Shown here: in pieces, positions 33,431 to 46,915 of the stretch | Numbering within the stretch: position 1 is the first letter of the stretch | Layout: the number at the start of each line of letters is the position of its first letter | Source of the DNA: Punica granatum | Taxonomy: Eukaryota; Streptophyta; Magnoliopsida; Myrtales; Lythraceae | Direction of reading: 5' to 3' | Assembly (NCBI RefSeq): GCF_007655135.1 | Contig: NC_045129.1 | Location: forward strand, 30,319,122-30,383,121 | Length of the DNA stretch: 64,000 bases | Program-made: the position numbers and the translations under genes | The notes under the pieces: model-generated | Told to the model about the DNA's origin: nothing | The model's database searches: none | What the model saw: the letters and a program-made list of their open reading frames with translations, nothing else

Positions 33431-36400
33431 TTCCAAGTACTACTTTTATCGTCTTACCAAGTACCAACGACACTGAACACAAAAAATATATATATAATGA
33501 GGCAAAAGCAATATATATATATATATATATCCCTCTTTCCCTTGCAATCTATATTTACTATGATCGCCAATGATTTTCCAAATTTTTTTCCTTTTATAAG
33601 TGACTTTTCCAATTTCATCCCTTGCATAAATACACATGATTTCTCTCAAATAATCTATATCAATCTAAATGAATTTCCCTCCTCGCTCTTTTAATCTGTG
33701 ATATAATGTTCTATCTTGTACTTGTAACTATTATTATTGTCCATTTGAAAGAAACACAAATTAATAATTTTAAGAAACTTTCTATAGATCTGTAAAAGTT
33801 GTGATCCTTTGTTAACTAATGAATAAACACTAATACTATATTACAATTTAATTTCCTCTATCAGACATAATAAAATTTTGAATGATCCTATCTCATAATG
33901 ATATGGTGAGGAAGAACTAATAAGATTGCTTCAATTAAGAAGACTTACTACAATTAATCGAGTTATTAGCACTTATTATTTAGTTTATTGCAATTTAATT
34001 GGTTTTTTCTCATGCCATGTGGCGAGGTAGGATTACTCAATAATATCTCATCAGACATATATGTCATCTATATTATTATATTAATATCATTTTTTTATTA
34101 TTCTATTAATATCATTTTGAAATTCTCCATTATGTACGTCTATATGTGTTTATTATCGAGCAAATTTTATATCATTTATAAAATAACATGCCGTGAATAT
34201 TATCGTATCCCCAGGAGAAGACAACACAAAAGAAAGATGTACGAGGTTTTATGAAATAAATTCGTTTTTTTTTTCGGTGGATAAATAAACTCGTTTTTAT
34301 AGTCACAATAAGCTTGATCATGCAGAAATTTTAAAATGTAAATTTCAGGGAGGACTATTTGAAAAGTATCAATATATTCAAGATCTTAATTACTTTCTTA
34401 CTTGAAATTTCTTATATTATATTATTATATAAAATTATCAATAATGACATAGATAATAATCTAATACGTTCTAACTCGGGGGTCCTGGATTCACTCCTAG
34501 TTCTCCACCACCCCATATATAATCGGTACTAATCTATTCTTTGATTATTCATCAAATTTTCAATTCCCCCTTCTCCCGTCTACTACTCCTTCTACCGTCC
34601 TCCGTCCATTGTCCCTCCGCCGTCGTCATCGGCCAAGTTCCACCTTCAGTGGCAGCGACCACTGCTTCCAGTTGGTCTCAAGGCCGTACGCAAGATCCAA
34701 CCTCGAGTTGGCCACAAAGACCGAGATCTAAGCCAGCAATGCTTGGAAAACCACGAGCTTGGGATCCAGTTTTCAGGGCCAGTGGAACCTTGACACAATT
34801 GGGGCTCGTGGAACCCAACCCTCGATTCCGCGAGCCTGTGAAAAAGATGAGCAATACTCTCTTTATTTTTATTTTCTAGATTTTTAAATTTTTAATAGAT
34901 ATTATTTTAATAGTTTTTAGATGGGGACATTTCGGTCTTTTATCTTTCCGATTTATGCGTACATTGTTTATCCTGACTAACCAAACACGAGATTTTTGTT
35001 ATCTATTTTTTTATTACCTCCAACCATAATTTTCTTTAAGTTTTGCAACTGGGCTCCCTGCCAAGTCATATCTCTATCTATCCAAGTCCCAGTCAATTAA
35101 ATTACAAAGAAAGAACCAAACATGAAATAAGTTGTGTAATATTAAAGATAGTGAAAATTCTATGGTATATAGAAATAATTATAGTTGTCTTGAAAAATGA
35201 GAAATTAGAAAATTAAGGGCCTTTTTAGTACTTTTAAAAAATTAAATTTCACTTTTCATCTCTATTTTTCTTATCATTTTCTAAATTTATTTCTCCATAA
35301 AAAAATATAAGAATATGTTCACAAATGTTAAATTATAAAAATCTCTAATATGAGAATATTTGGAGTAATCACCATAAAAAATTATATAAAATAAATTTAT
35401 TAATATAAAAGTCAATAGAAATGGAAAGCTATTAATTAGAATATGAAAAGGAAATAATGCACAAATGAGAAATTAGAGAACTAAAAAAAAAAAGAGGTTC
35501 TCTAATTTATATACAATTTAAAATAATGGAGAAGAAAAAAAAATTCAAAAAATTAATTCAATTCAATATAAGGAAACGTATTTTTTGCGGTTTTTTTATT
35601 TTTGAAAAATTTTCCTAAAAAAATTGAAGAATTCTCCATAAGTAATCAACCCAGCTTTTTGAGATCGCAAAAACAGAAAAGGGGAAAAATAAGAAATATT
35701 GAAGGGATGGTGATTAAAGGGTCCAATACACCTTTCTTTGCAGTATGTAATATAATTTGATTGCAATTTCGAGGAGATCTAATGGCAAGTCCAAATGTTT
35801 TATTATATAGGAAATTTCGAAAAATTATCTATATCTGTTGAAGGAAGGGAGAAAGCACTTCAAGTTGATCCCTCAACATTGCTTAAAATTCACAAACAAT
35901 CCATGTTCTCTTCTTTGTTCGATTAGATCTCTAAAAGTCGAGTAAAAATTTTCGTCCCTAGACACCGGTCAAATAACTGGTCTTGCTCCCCAACAGCACA
36001 TAGTAACTAAGAACGGATACGGGATTTGGATTAAAGAGAGATGAAATCCTTAGAAGTAAATAGGAGTGTGAAATTTCTAACTCGGGATAATAACTAATAT
36101 ATATAATTTCATTCCGAATTATAAAATAATAAATAAATTTTCAATAACGATTAAAATTTTAGGGAAGCGACTACCTCTGTCGTTTCCTCCCCCGCAAATG
36201 CCTCCCATGGCTCGCCATGTCATGTGGCTCCTTTGAGTTGACCCATATGCCTCTGTCGTTTCTTCCACGCGAATTCCTGCCATGGCGCCATGTCATGTGG
36301 CTCCTTTGAGTTGACCCACATGCCTTCTGTTGTTCCCATGTGTACTCCAACAATTCTTCCAAACCTTCACAGCTCAGAGAAGCCTTAAATTGTACAGTTT

Positions 36401-36928
36401 GATTTCACTTTTATACAAAACCCTTCTGGGCATCTCAAAAAACAACTTAATAAATTCGCATCGGCCTCGAGGAATAACATTTTTTGAAATTTCTTGAAAT
36501 GCAATTACTCCATTGCTAAGGTGCCGACTTCGAGCCCTGCACGCGACGATCCATGTGGTACCTTGTGGAGCTTGCAGGCCGCGGCAAATCCGTAGAAATA
36601 TAGAAAAGCTGAACTCGAGAATTTAGTGGTTTTTTAGCGTCGGTCGTGGATAAAAGGACATATGTCAGGATACACATTTCGGTTAGATTTGAGGGGCTAA
36701 CAAGTAAACATGGACCAGATGTAAACCAAAAGACATTTCCTTGAAGCATCGTATGTACACCAACACATGAACATGTATATAAATTGCATCAAACAGCATA
36801 AAAGAATATCTATGAATTCCAAGCATGCATGCCGTCTGAAAGATTATCAAGAATCATCTTAGAGGGAATCATCAAGATATAAAAATTAGGAACACAAAGC
36901 CTTTTTCAGCTATTGGGTTGGTGTGATT
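33431..36928. other. Intergenic, AT-rich
   Basis: No gene is supported. TA microsatellites lie at about 33266-33290 and 33507-33530. The open frame at 34541-34879 lies in a C-rich patch and has no domain or splice context. The 3' UTR of PDX2 should lie just left of 36929. Confidence 0.4.
36175..36323 (+). repeat. Two-copy 76-bp tandem repeat
   Basis: CTCTGTCGTTTC starts units at 36175 and 36251. Both share CATGTCATGTGGCTCCTTTG and AGTTGACCCA(T/C)ATGC. On the minus strand it gives a repeated peptide frame (36171-36362) that I do not regard as a gene. Confidence 0.85.
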
Positions 36929-39485
36929 CTACTGGAATATCGGGAGATCGATCCTCTGATGTTGATCAAGAGTCATATCAGATCCTTCAATCGTCACAAT
37001 GCTGTTCGACGCACCTTCTTCAATCTCACTTGCCATCTTCAAGAAGAAAGTGTGCCTACGATGATAAAAGCAGTGACAAATCCGCAAAACAGCAAAGTTA
37101 AACGGCTCTTTCGAAGTGCAGAAATTTTAACTCACCATCGAGAATCTACTGTCAACTCGGGATGGAAGGCTGTTGCGAGCAGGTTTCCTTGCTTGACTGC
37201 TACGATTACTTTCTTTTCACCCTAACATATGCAGCCAAAAGGAAATCATAAGAAGGAAATATTCGCCACCCGGGCACAAAAACATCTATGATTTCCACAG
37301 AATAGCTGAGCCCAGCAATGAGATAACTTATTAACCTAACAGCAGTAGAAATCTACATCCATGGAAGCTTCAATGTAAAGCCTAGGAAGTGTTGGTGTGA
37401 AGCTGAGCTAGGACTCTAATCCCCAAGTTGTCGCTATGTGATTCAATTACAATAGACTCAACTAAGAAGAATTAGAGTCAAGCCTAGGACTTTGTTCAAA
37501 CTCATATTTAAAGTCGTGGCCAATCAACCAATCCACAGAGAAAAATTCACTTCAGTGAACACAAGTTCAAACTGAGAATGCAATACATTATTATATAAAA
37601 TCTTTCTAGCTCCTCTCTAGCCATAGCTGTTCCAGCAACTAATAATATAGCAGCTCGTACATATCTAAATTTGTGATTCGAAACTTTGATGAGTACATAT
37701 GCCAATAACAGGTTACAGAATTTTTTTACCAAGTTAGAGCTGCAAGAGATGATCTCAGAGATCAAATCAATCCACAAAGACTTGTAATGCACTAGAAGAA
37801 AATAAAATTGTAATAAGTAAAATGGATGATTTAGTCAATACGGTAAAGAAAAGCATATGGCAAACCTCTTGAGAGTCAACTAACTGATCGATAAGTGCAC
37901 TGTCGGGTGGTACAGGGTACACTGCAAGAACTTCCACATCTGGTCCTGCTTCTAGCACAGCAGGTGCACGAATGAAAACTCCTCGGCATGTTTCTGGACC
38001 TCCCTCCTTAGATGCAAGATTAGGTACAGGAAGATCCGCTTCAAAGCTCTGAAGCTGAAAGAAGAGATTTTAGGCATTTATTATGGAAGAAAAGGAAAAA
38101 CAAGAGCAGTAAGACAGCCCAACAAAGTTGGTTGATAGTGATAAAATTTGACTATGAATTGTGTTACAACTGTAATGATCTGCATAAAAGGTCTCCGCAA
38201 ATCATGTTCAGGTTCTTTCACATTTTGTATGCATAATCACAGACAATATAATCATTTGAGATAACTATCAAAATTTCTCAGGGATTTGCTTTCCATCATT
38301 CAGATCACCATTATTTCTCAATACCTTACTAATTAATCATGTATATAATACTATCATTCACATCATGCGCAGCAAAAGCTAAGCAAAGAAACCAAATAAA
38401 ATAGAATGGGTTAATCAATAAGACCGGTGTCCACACTTACTTGACTGCCAAAGAAGTTTCTGTGGACAGTGCAGTCAAGGCCCCCGATCAGCTCTTGTCC
38501 CCCTGACTTTTGGCCTGAAAAACAGAGGAACCTTACTTTTAAATGCCATAACAAAATCTCATTATCTTACCTCTGGTTAATCCCAAATCTAATGCTGACT
38601 AATAATTAGAAAACCCACCAACAACTTTATCTGCCAAGAAGATCAGACCAGCACAAGTTCCCCAAACAGGCTTTCGCATCTTGACAAAATCCCTCAAAGC
38701 TGGAAACTGAACAAAGAAACAACAGAAAATCTTTAGTTCAAGAAAAAGGACAAACAGAGTATTCATTTTAGCTTCACAAGAGAATGAATGCAAATAAGTA
38801 CTCGTCTATAATCCCAACATATTCAAGTTTAGTGTTCCCAATTTCCAAACAATATATTCAGTCTTCTTAACTCATTACAAAGGAAAAACGTACCAAACGC
38901 GAACAAAGAGATCGTTTTGATTCGTGTTGTTCATAAATCCTGTGAACATTGTCATAGGAGCAAATGCTACTCACTTGGATGCGACTAAAAAAAATAAAAA
39001 AGGCCTAACTTTAACCCGCGAGAGCATTAATATTATAATGGCCGAAATGCTGCCAACAGAAGACAAGACAGGGATTCTTTCTTTTGGTTAAAACGTTGTT
39101 CTGTCAGTCCTAGATGATAAGAAACGAGAGGGTGCATGTATATATGTATATATGTATATAGATAGAGAGAGAGAGAGAGAGGGAGGGAGGGAGACCAGGT
39201 TGTGGAACTCGGCGAGCTTGGCCATGGTGGTGCTCTCGCCGCCGGGGATAATGAGGGACGACACATACTGGAGCTGCTCGGGCTTCCTCACCTCCACTCC
39301 CTTCACCCCGAGCCTCCTCAGCGCTGCCGAACGACAGCAACAGCTCATTCAGGCACTTCCACAGGTAAAGAGCGCGCAACACGAGAAGGATTAAACGCAG
39401 CAGAAACATCACAAAAGAAAGAGGGGACCAGACCTGCAATGTGCTCGTTGAAGGATCCCTGAAGAGCGAGGACGCCGACCACCAT
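36929..39485 (-). CDS. PDX2: PDX2, glutaminase subunit of pyridoxal 5'-phosphate synthase
   Basis: A class I glutamine amidotransferase that releases ammonia from glutamine and passes it to PDX1 for vitamin B6 (PLP) synthesis; it acts in the cytosol. The seven exons are 39434-39485, 39196-39323, 38619-38706, 38441-38514, 37866-38054, 37136-37221 and 36929-37055. All introns are GT-AG, and the product is 247 residues, near the family length. It starts [15 protein letters not shown]. Visible catalytic features are PGGEST (44-49, oxyanion region), WGTCAGL with nucleophile Cys78, and AFHPEL with His197 and Glu199 completing the triad. DLPIFQ ends the protein. The gene faces away from the GRIK kinase to its right. 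Intron 2 begins next to a GA/GGGA tract (39167-39194) and a TATG microsatellite. Nothing suggests it is inactive. Confidence 0.96.
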
Positions 39486-42400
39486 CTCTTTCTCACTCTC
39501 CCTCCCTCCGTCAAAGCCGCCGGTGAATTTCGAGCTCTAATGGAGCGCTGAAGGAGGAGAAAGAAAGAAGAGACGTGGAGTGATCGAACTGTCGGGGCCT
39601 TTCGTTCCCCTTTCTTCCCAGCGGGGGAGCCGCCTCACCTCTATCTCTTGTCACCTTTCTGTGAACCCGGTGCACGTACACCCAGGTGAGCCGCCGCGAA
39701 GGTAGCTCCCGGGCCTACGTGAACCCGGTTCATGGAAATCGTCTGCCATCCCTCACTCCGCCTTCATGCAATTGGTGGGCCGACTCATTCCATTCGACGA
39801 AGCCCAGGTTTTGTCGAAGACGGTGGGCCTCCCACTCCGAATAGCGGCAATACCATGTAACGTGAATCTTCCGTTCATTATCTGCTATCGGAAATGTCAA
39901 TCCTGTTTATCCGCAAACAGAAAGATTACACCACTGGTCAAACTGCAGTCGTGCAGCCGGCCTGTTTCTTAGTTTCAGGCTGGTCAGATGTTACGATCGA
40001 GCTGTGGAGAGTGCGTGTGGTCCATGGGAGAAACAATTGCAAACTCGAGTTCACGGAGGATACTCGAGCGTGGAAGCAGGAAATGAGCGACCTGATACGG
40101 GCAGGTCAACACTCTTTGCCTGCAGGCAAGACTGCACCTCGGCGATATTGGTTATGCGACACTAGAAAAAAAGTGTACGAGATAAATTGTCATTTTCGCA
40201 ATCTAGTATGAAATTACACTCTTTCGGGTGGTCAGGTCATGGTCCGAATTGCCATTTTCCGTTATCTAAAGACAAGTTATGCTTTCGAAGTCGACGTAAC
40301 GACTAACTGACGTGTTTCAAACTTTATTAGAAAGGACATCTCATGGCCTCAATTGATGATTGCCACGTTTCCAATCCAAGAACAAACATGATTGATGTGT
40401 GTGTGTGTGTGTGTTTTTTTTTTTTTAACCTGCTTGGGTAAAACCTGAAATTACCAATCCGAGGAAGTTTCGTGCCCAAATGAAGCCAAACGGAAGTACG
40501 TCAACGAAAATATGGGGGAAGCAATCTTTTCCCACGTCCTTGGTTATTTATTATGAGGTTAGGTTGATAGTACAACGGCATGTTAAATAAGAGGTTTTTT
40601 TTTCTTCTTTTACTATTTCTAAACAGAAATTTCGTGAAATATTTTAAAATTATAATTTTTGTTTAGTTTTAACGGTTTCTAATGTAATTTTTCCTGGTAG
40701 GCCATTAAGTACTTATAAAATTTACTTATACTTACGAGTACCACACCTAATCGAGGTCTATAATGACCTCCTCTCACTTTCCCTTTTGCCACTTTCTTTT
40801 CATATGAATAAAAATCTTGCAACTCGTGTGAGAGCTAATAGTATACATAATATTTTCACGTGAATGGAATTCAAATATTTTCTCCCGCATCATCGCATGG
40901 GGCTTTATCCCTTCTCAATTATCATGAATATAGAGTATGATTTATCGAATTTATATATAATAATTTAGCCTCCTCTTATGAAATTCTTCTATTTGTGCAA
41001 CGATGGCCTTTCATATCGAATTAGACAAACCTTCAGTTTACGATCGGTCATTTCTTCGAGTCTCCCATACATATAAACTTAGACATTTTTAAAATTCTCA
41101 TAATATATTATATAATTCAAAAACACTAAATCCTCCTAATTTGTATACCTAAAAATCTCCTAATTACCTCACTCACATCTATTGAATAGCCTTGGATATT
41201 GTGCGCAATTAGAACCAATATCATTATGAGTGAGATTTTGAATTAGGAGGATTTTTAAATTGATTATTAGGAAGATATAACAAATATTATTTATAATTTT
41301 ATTACATGCTCCCAAGAAGACTTTTATAATTGATTTAGAGATATTAATTAATGAAAATACTCCCAATGTCTTTTATTTATTTATAATCTTTGTATTATAA
41401 AATTAGTAAATTTAATAATATTAAGTAAAAAATTAAGAAAAGTAAATGTCTACGCAATGCACGTATTACCGGGCTAATTATGAAGAAATTGACCCATATA
41501 TTCATATTTACCAAAAAAAATGGACAATAAAGAAATCTAAGAATCCGAATATATTAATTAGGAGAATTGAATATGCTTCTAGTTTTGTTTTATGTCGGGG
41601 CCTACTCAACTTTCTCTCCTCAATGTGCCCTACAATTTAGAGCACTTCAATAGTTGAAGATGGAGAAAAGAAAATAAACCTTATTTATTAAAAAAAAATT
41701 GTGAACCTCTTGTAATTGTTCTGATGTAAGTTTTTTTTTAAAAAAAAAAGGGAAACAGAAGAAAAGGGCAAAAAAGTATCTTATTTTACTAATTGTTCGT
41801 GATTCTATTTTCCACTCGATGCGGAAAGCTGAAAAAGTTGGTAATTTGAGAAATTGCGGTGCTTTCTCGGTTTTTAAGTTAAAATTGGTTTAAAATAACT
41901 GTAAAAAAGTTTAATGGACTAACACAAATTGAAGTAAAACAGAAATTAAACAGAGAAAATTATTTTCATAATTTGTTTCCAGTAATTATTATTAATAGAC
42001 AAAAAAAAGGCAAAAAAAAAAAGGGGACCAATCCCAAGGCTGTTCTCTTTCTTCTCCCTCCTCTCTCTCTCTCTGTCGAACTCTCCTCTCGTGTCGTTGG
42101 TTTGCCTTTACCTGCCCTTCTTCGACGGACGCGCTTCGGGGTTTTCCTGTTTTCGCCCCTCAACTTTCCCATATTTACCAGACGGCCCCACAAAACCTTC
42201 CCCTATTTTGCTCGCATTCAACCCGACTCACCACCTCACCATCCTCTCAATTCTTGAACCTCCAATTCCGATCAATCCTCGCCTCCGATCCTCAGTTTCC
42301 CCCTCGACGCTGTTCCTGGAACCCGATTAGAGCTTCGGAAATTGAACCCTACAGCCTCGGCTCGGATCCTTGCTTGGTTTTCGTTTCCGACGAGGAACCT

Positions 42401-43116
42401 TGCCCATCTTCAGGTCAAACTTCCCTTCGCAGGTTTAAAGCCGGTGATGGGTCCGGAAATTTGAACCCTTTTTGGGTTTTTGGGCCATAAGTTTTAGGTT
42501 TCATTTGAATTCTTGCGGTTGCGATTGAAGAAAAATCTGTGCTTGCGTCTGAGAGTTCAATGCGAGCTTGTCTTACAACTCAATGCGTCTGACGATTTTG
42601 AAGAAAAATCGTCATTCACTTTTCATGGAGAATATTAATTATTGTTTTTGTTTATGTTATGTTCTTTCTGGTAGAGGAAAAGGTCAACATTTGTCTAGTT
42701 GCTGGTGACGGGGAAGCGGTGATTGAGCCCGGAGCCCCGGTTTTAAGGTTTATATAAACTGGAGCTATCGGGATGTTAGTTTTCAGTAGAAACAGCTTCA
42801 GCAAGATCATCAGCTGTTTCTGTCATCTGTCTGAATGGCACCCACTGGAATAGCAGAGCTGATCTGGGCTTGAAAGCCCCGCATCCTCGCCCCTTCCAAG
42901 CATCAGGTTTGAATCCTTTTCTGCAAATTTGAGTTTTTATCCTAATGAAGATGATGAGAAACCCATAACAAATTCCGAAAGGCATGTTCTTTTTCAGCAG
43001 ATATTCGAGGTGCTAATGGCGTGTATGTTTATTTTTTCTCTTACAGTTTTGGTATCCATTTTTTTGAGTGCTGAGATATTGGGAACCTGGGACAAACCCT
43101 ATTTGGGAATCTTGTC
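39486..43116. other. Divergent intergenic region and GRIK leader
   Basis: It lies between the divergent PDX2 and GRIK start codons. The PDX2 promoter should lie just right of 39485 in a GC-richer stretch; open frames at 39766-40211 there lack any recognised domain. A TG microsatellite lies at 40398-40413. A CT tract at 42059-42075 may be a pyrimidine-patch promoter of GRIK, leaving a leader of about 1 kb (42.1-43.1 kb) that likely contains intron(s). It has small upstream ATG frames, such as MAPTGIAELIWA at 42836. Confidence 0.45.
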
Positions 43117-46100
43117 ATGTTTACTAAGAGCTATCCACTTGCAAGATTCATGGGCTGCTGCAGCTGCTTTGGGTTTGCCCGGAGGCCGAAAAGACCATTC
43201 CAGCCCATTCCGGGATACAATAACCACCTGTCTCAGTCCCAGGAGCTGTTGTTGGATGAGGAAGATGATATAGAAGACTATGATGATCGCTCATATAATG
43301 GTGATACCACCAACACTGCCCACGGCGACGACGGGGAACTGCAGAGCCGTGCAAAACGCTCTGAAGAGATTTTGAGGCTAAGAGAACAGAATGGCTTGAT
43401 TTGCAGGCAGTATCCTGTTAAGGAAACCCACCAACTTATTCGTTCAGAGGTAAATTTGAGAACTCTTTAGTTTCAGTTCAGTATGATATTTCGTGGAGAC
43501 CAGAACTGCCGATGTTGGATTTTACAACTAAGTTTTTCATGCCTGATCAAATTCAGCAAAAATTTATTCCATTCACTGATAAAAGAATTGAGTCCAATTT
43601 TCTTTTCTTAGGATGAAGATGGGAACAAGACAATCAATGAGTATGTCAGAGAGCGTAAAATTGGTTCTGGTAGCTATGGCAAAGTGGTATGTCTTTTAAT
43701 TGGAAATTTTTATCCTTTGACTCTGTTTTACTGGGTTCAAGTTTTCTAACTTTTTTACTTCACATAAACTGCAGGTTTTGTATCGAAGCCGTGTTGATGG
43801 GAAGCATTACGCAATAAAGGTAGACTTTCTCATTTACTCACATAATTAGCAGGCTTTCTCTACTCTGTGCATGTTTAATTCCTTAGAGTTTTCTCAAACT
43901 CTTATTCTGGGCGTCTGCGTACCTCAAGCACTACACATTTGGAACTGCATCTTTTCTAATGAGCTTGGTTTTCTGATGCAGGCCTTTCATAAGTCTCACT
44001 TGCTGAAGCTCCGTGTTGCGCCTTCAGAGACTGCTATGACTGATGTTCTTCGAGAGGTAAAGTTTTCTGTATATATCTTTGTCTATATACTGCTATACAT
44101 TGGGTGGTCCTCTACTGCACAACAGAGCCATTCCAAAGTAATTTAAGTTTGCCAATGAACGTTGAATTTAATAGGGGGTCCTCTCTTGCAGGTTTTGATC
44201 ATGAAAATGTTGGATCATCCTAATATTGTCAACCTCGTTGAGGTGATCGATGACTTAGACACAGATCACTTCTACATGGGTAACTTATCCTATTTCCATT
44301 TGCTCTCTTAATAGAGTGTCTAGTTTCCATCTTTTCATATGCATATTCTCCCATTTGGATTTTCAGTTTTGATTACCCTATCATGGTGACTGATTGAGAT
44401 GTCCCCAGTATTGACATGAAATAATTGTTTTCCTGTAGTTCTTGAGTATGTTGATGGCAAATGGGATTCCGATGGATCAAGCCCACCTGTGGGCATTGGA
44501 GAAAATACTGCTAGAAAATATCTTAGGGATATCGTGTCAGGGCTGACATACCTCCATGCACATGTATGTTGCTGGCATTTTTTAAAAGTTATCGAACTGA
44601 GGTTCAATTGTCTCCTGTCAACTTTTCTGTTGCTCATAATTTCCCCCTTTTCACCTGAAAAACAGAACATAGTTCATGGAGACATCAAACCTGATAATCT
44701 TTTAGTGACTCGTGCTGGCACCGTGAAGATTGGAGATTTCAGTGTCAGTCAAGTATTTGAGGTAATGGCTGCCTTCTGCTTAGCCCCATGTTCAAGATTT
44801 CCACATGAGACAGTTGAAGTTGGTCGGATATTTGTCACGAGGAGGAAAAAGGAGAGAATAAGGGAGGAACTAAGGGAGAGACTGCAGAAGCTTTTAAAGA
44901 TCCAATTAAATCAAAATCACTTTATCAACTAAGTTAGAAGAATTTAATTTATACGTAATTGATTGTCAATCCTTTCTTTTCCTCCTTTCCTCTCATTTTT
45001 CCTCTCATGTTTCACTCGAATTTATTACTAAGTTCACTAGGGAATGGAATGGAATAACTTTTAAATTACAAGTAATGGGAAATTGCATTTCCCCTTTATT
45101 CCATTGTTCTTTTCTCAAAAGCCACCACCTTTTATTCTTTTACTGTTGGATGGTAACATCTCTGTAGAGAACATTTTTCATTCTTAAAAGTTTTGATCTT
45201 TTCTGAATTGGTTATGTAGGATGACAATGACGAGCTTCGGCGATCTCCAGGGACCCCTGTCTTCACTGCACCTGAGTGCTGTCTCGGTCTGTTCCTTTTT
45301 CCAGAGGAGATGAAGGGTATATTTTATCCTAAAGAATAATAAGAAATGGCTTATCATTACATTCAAACCTCCTTCATTATCAACAGGTCTTACTTACCAT
45401 GGAAGGGCTGCTGACACGTGGGCCGTTGGTGTTACCCTATATTGTATGGTATTAGGGCATTATCCATTTCTTGGGGAAACTCTCCAGGACACATATGACA
45501 AGGTTCGTCGAAAAAAATTTTGTCCTTGTTATCTTATTTTTGCTTCTCACTGTTTGACGAATCGGGCTTTAGATTTACCTCTTTTTTGTTCCGCTTCCAA
45601 CAATTTTCCAGATTGTTCACAGCCCATTAGTACTTCCCGACACTATGAACCCGCAGCTGAGGAATTTACTGGAGGGAATACTCTGCAAAGGTTAGTAAAT
45701 TATTCAAAATTTTGATTTTGCCAGATTAATGCTGTCTTGCTAGAGAAATCGGACCAGACTCAGATAGTCCAATAAAAACCAGGAATGGCACCCTCTCATT
45801 TCCAATAGTATGCTCAGAAGTTATGGCTGCTTTACTAACATGTCAAACCTGGTGATTTTGCTTGAGAAAGAGATCAATTTGAACTGTCAGCTCAGTCCAA
45901 ATTAATGATTTCAGTTTACCATACTATATAGTCTGATGCATACGAGGAAAATTTAAAGAATTATCATTAATTTCTGGCCAAGGATATTATAGTTCTTCGA
46001 CTTCGGTGAACCAGTGGACTGTCCAACAATGGATACCTTTCCAGTTGGTAACGCTGCAGTTTTGGAATGTGTTCTAGATATCCTTTCTGATATTGCTTTG

Positions 46101-46268
46101 AATCCTCTCCCCTTTTTAGACCCAACTCAGAGGTTGACATTAGAAGCTGTTGCATCACACGAGTGGCTCATCGGAGAAGACGGTCCTATCCCTCAATATC
46201 TATGCTGGTGCAAGCGGAAGTCTCTGCAGGGGGCTGAACCCAACATGAACAATGAAGAAGATATGTGA
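43117..46268 (+). CDS. GRIK: GRIK/SnAK protein kinase, upstream activator of SnRK1
   Basis: A Ser/Thr kinase that phosphorylates the T-loop of the SnRK1 energy sensor; the family was named for binding geminivirus Rep. The eleven exons are 43117-43449, 43612-43686, 43775-43819, 43982-44056, 44192-44279, 44439-44563, 44666-44761, 45220-45286, 45387-45502, 45612-45690 and 46120-46268. The product is 415 residues. The N-terminal region has MGCCSCFGF, then an acidic stretch and the conserved KRSEEILRLREQNGLICRQ. Kinase landmarks are GSGSYGKV (about 129-136), YAIK with Lys151, VHGDIKPDN with catalytic Asp253, and DFS at 271-273 in place of DFG. SPGTPVFTAPE (288-298) is the activation segment. The HGD and DFS variants are, as I recall, normal for GRIKs. 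The start was chosen by the MF...M family pattern; 43150 (MGCC) is an alternative. Confidence 0.95.
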
Positions 46269-46831
46269 AAATTTCACTAACTGCAATTTTTGTTTGTTCA
46301 TTTGTAGTTTGGAAACTGTCGATATGTATAGGTGAAACCCTTGTAGGTTACCGTTTTCCATCTGGAGGTAGCTGTGAGGAAGACTTCTATCCTTATATTA
46401 AGAAGAGAGGATGTAAGGCTGTCTCATTTATAGTATGAAGGTGGAGGAGGATGTGAGCTTTTGGTTGCGATTCGATGAGGAAAAGATTTGCTCTCATTGC
46501 TCGCTAAATTTTTCCTTATTTTCTTGGTAGATTGATCGGCAATGGTTCCTTGTGAGTGTGAGCACATACTTGATGTTATTGTGCGTTTCATTCTCTTCTT
46601 ACTCGGTTGCAAGCTTGTCTCGATCCATTGCACGTCTATTACACACACACATATATATATTGAACCTACTTGCCTTGCGATGAACTGGGTCAGGAAATAA
46701 AAGCTAAATTTTTGCATTCATTATTACGATACTTTAATGTTATTTCCTTGAGTCGCAAATTCTACAATACTCTGTATGAAAGATCGGTTTCGGATGCTGT
46801 GGGTGAAATTTATTGCAGCGTAAAGGTTAGA

Positions 46832-46915
46832 AACGCATCTGAAGCACCCTGTAGGGTTTTAAGTTGGTATCCGAACGCATCTGAAGCACGTTGTCGGGTT
46901 TTAAGTTGATATCCG
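46832..46915 (+). repeat. Two-copy 42-bp tandem repeat
   Basis: AACGCATCTGAAGCAC starts units at 46832 and 46874, each ending TAAGTTG(G/A)TATCCG. Only a few bases differ, so it is recent. Confidence 0.9.

Noticed and set aside
34541..34879. 112-residue open frame
   Set aside because: It is Ser/Pro-rich with no domain, splice context or recognisable relatives, and lies in a C-rich patch.
39766..40211. Overlapping open frames upstream of PDX2
   Set aside because: No motif is recognised. They lie in the likely PDX2 promoter region and have no visible gene structure.
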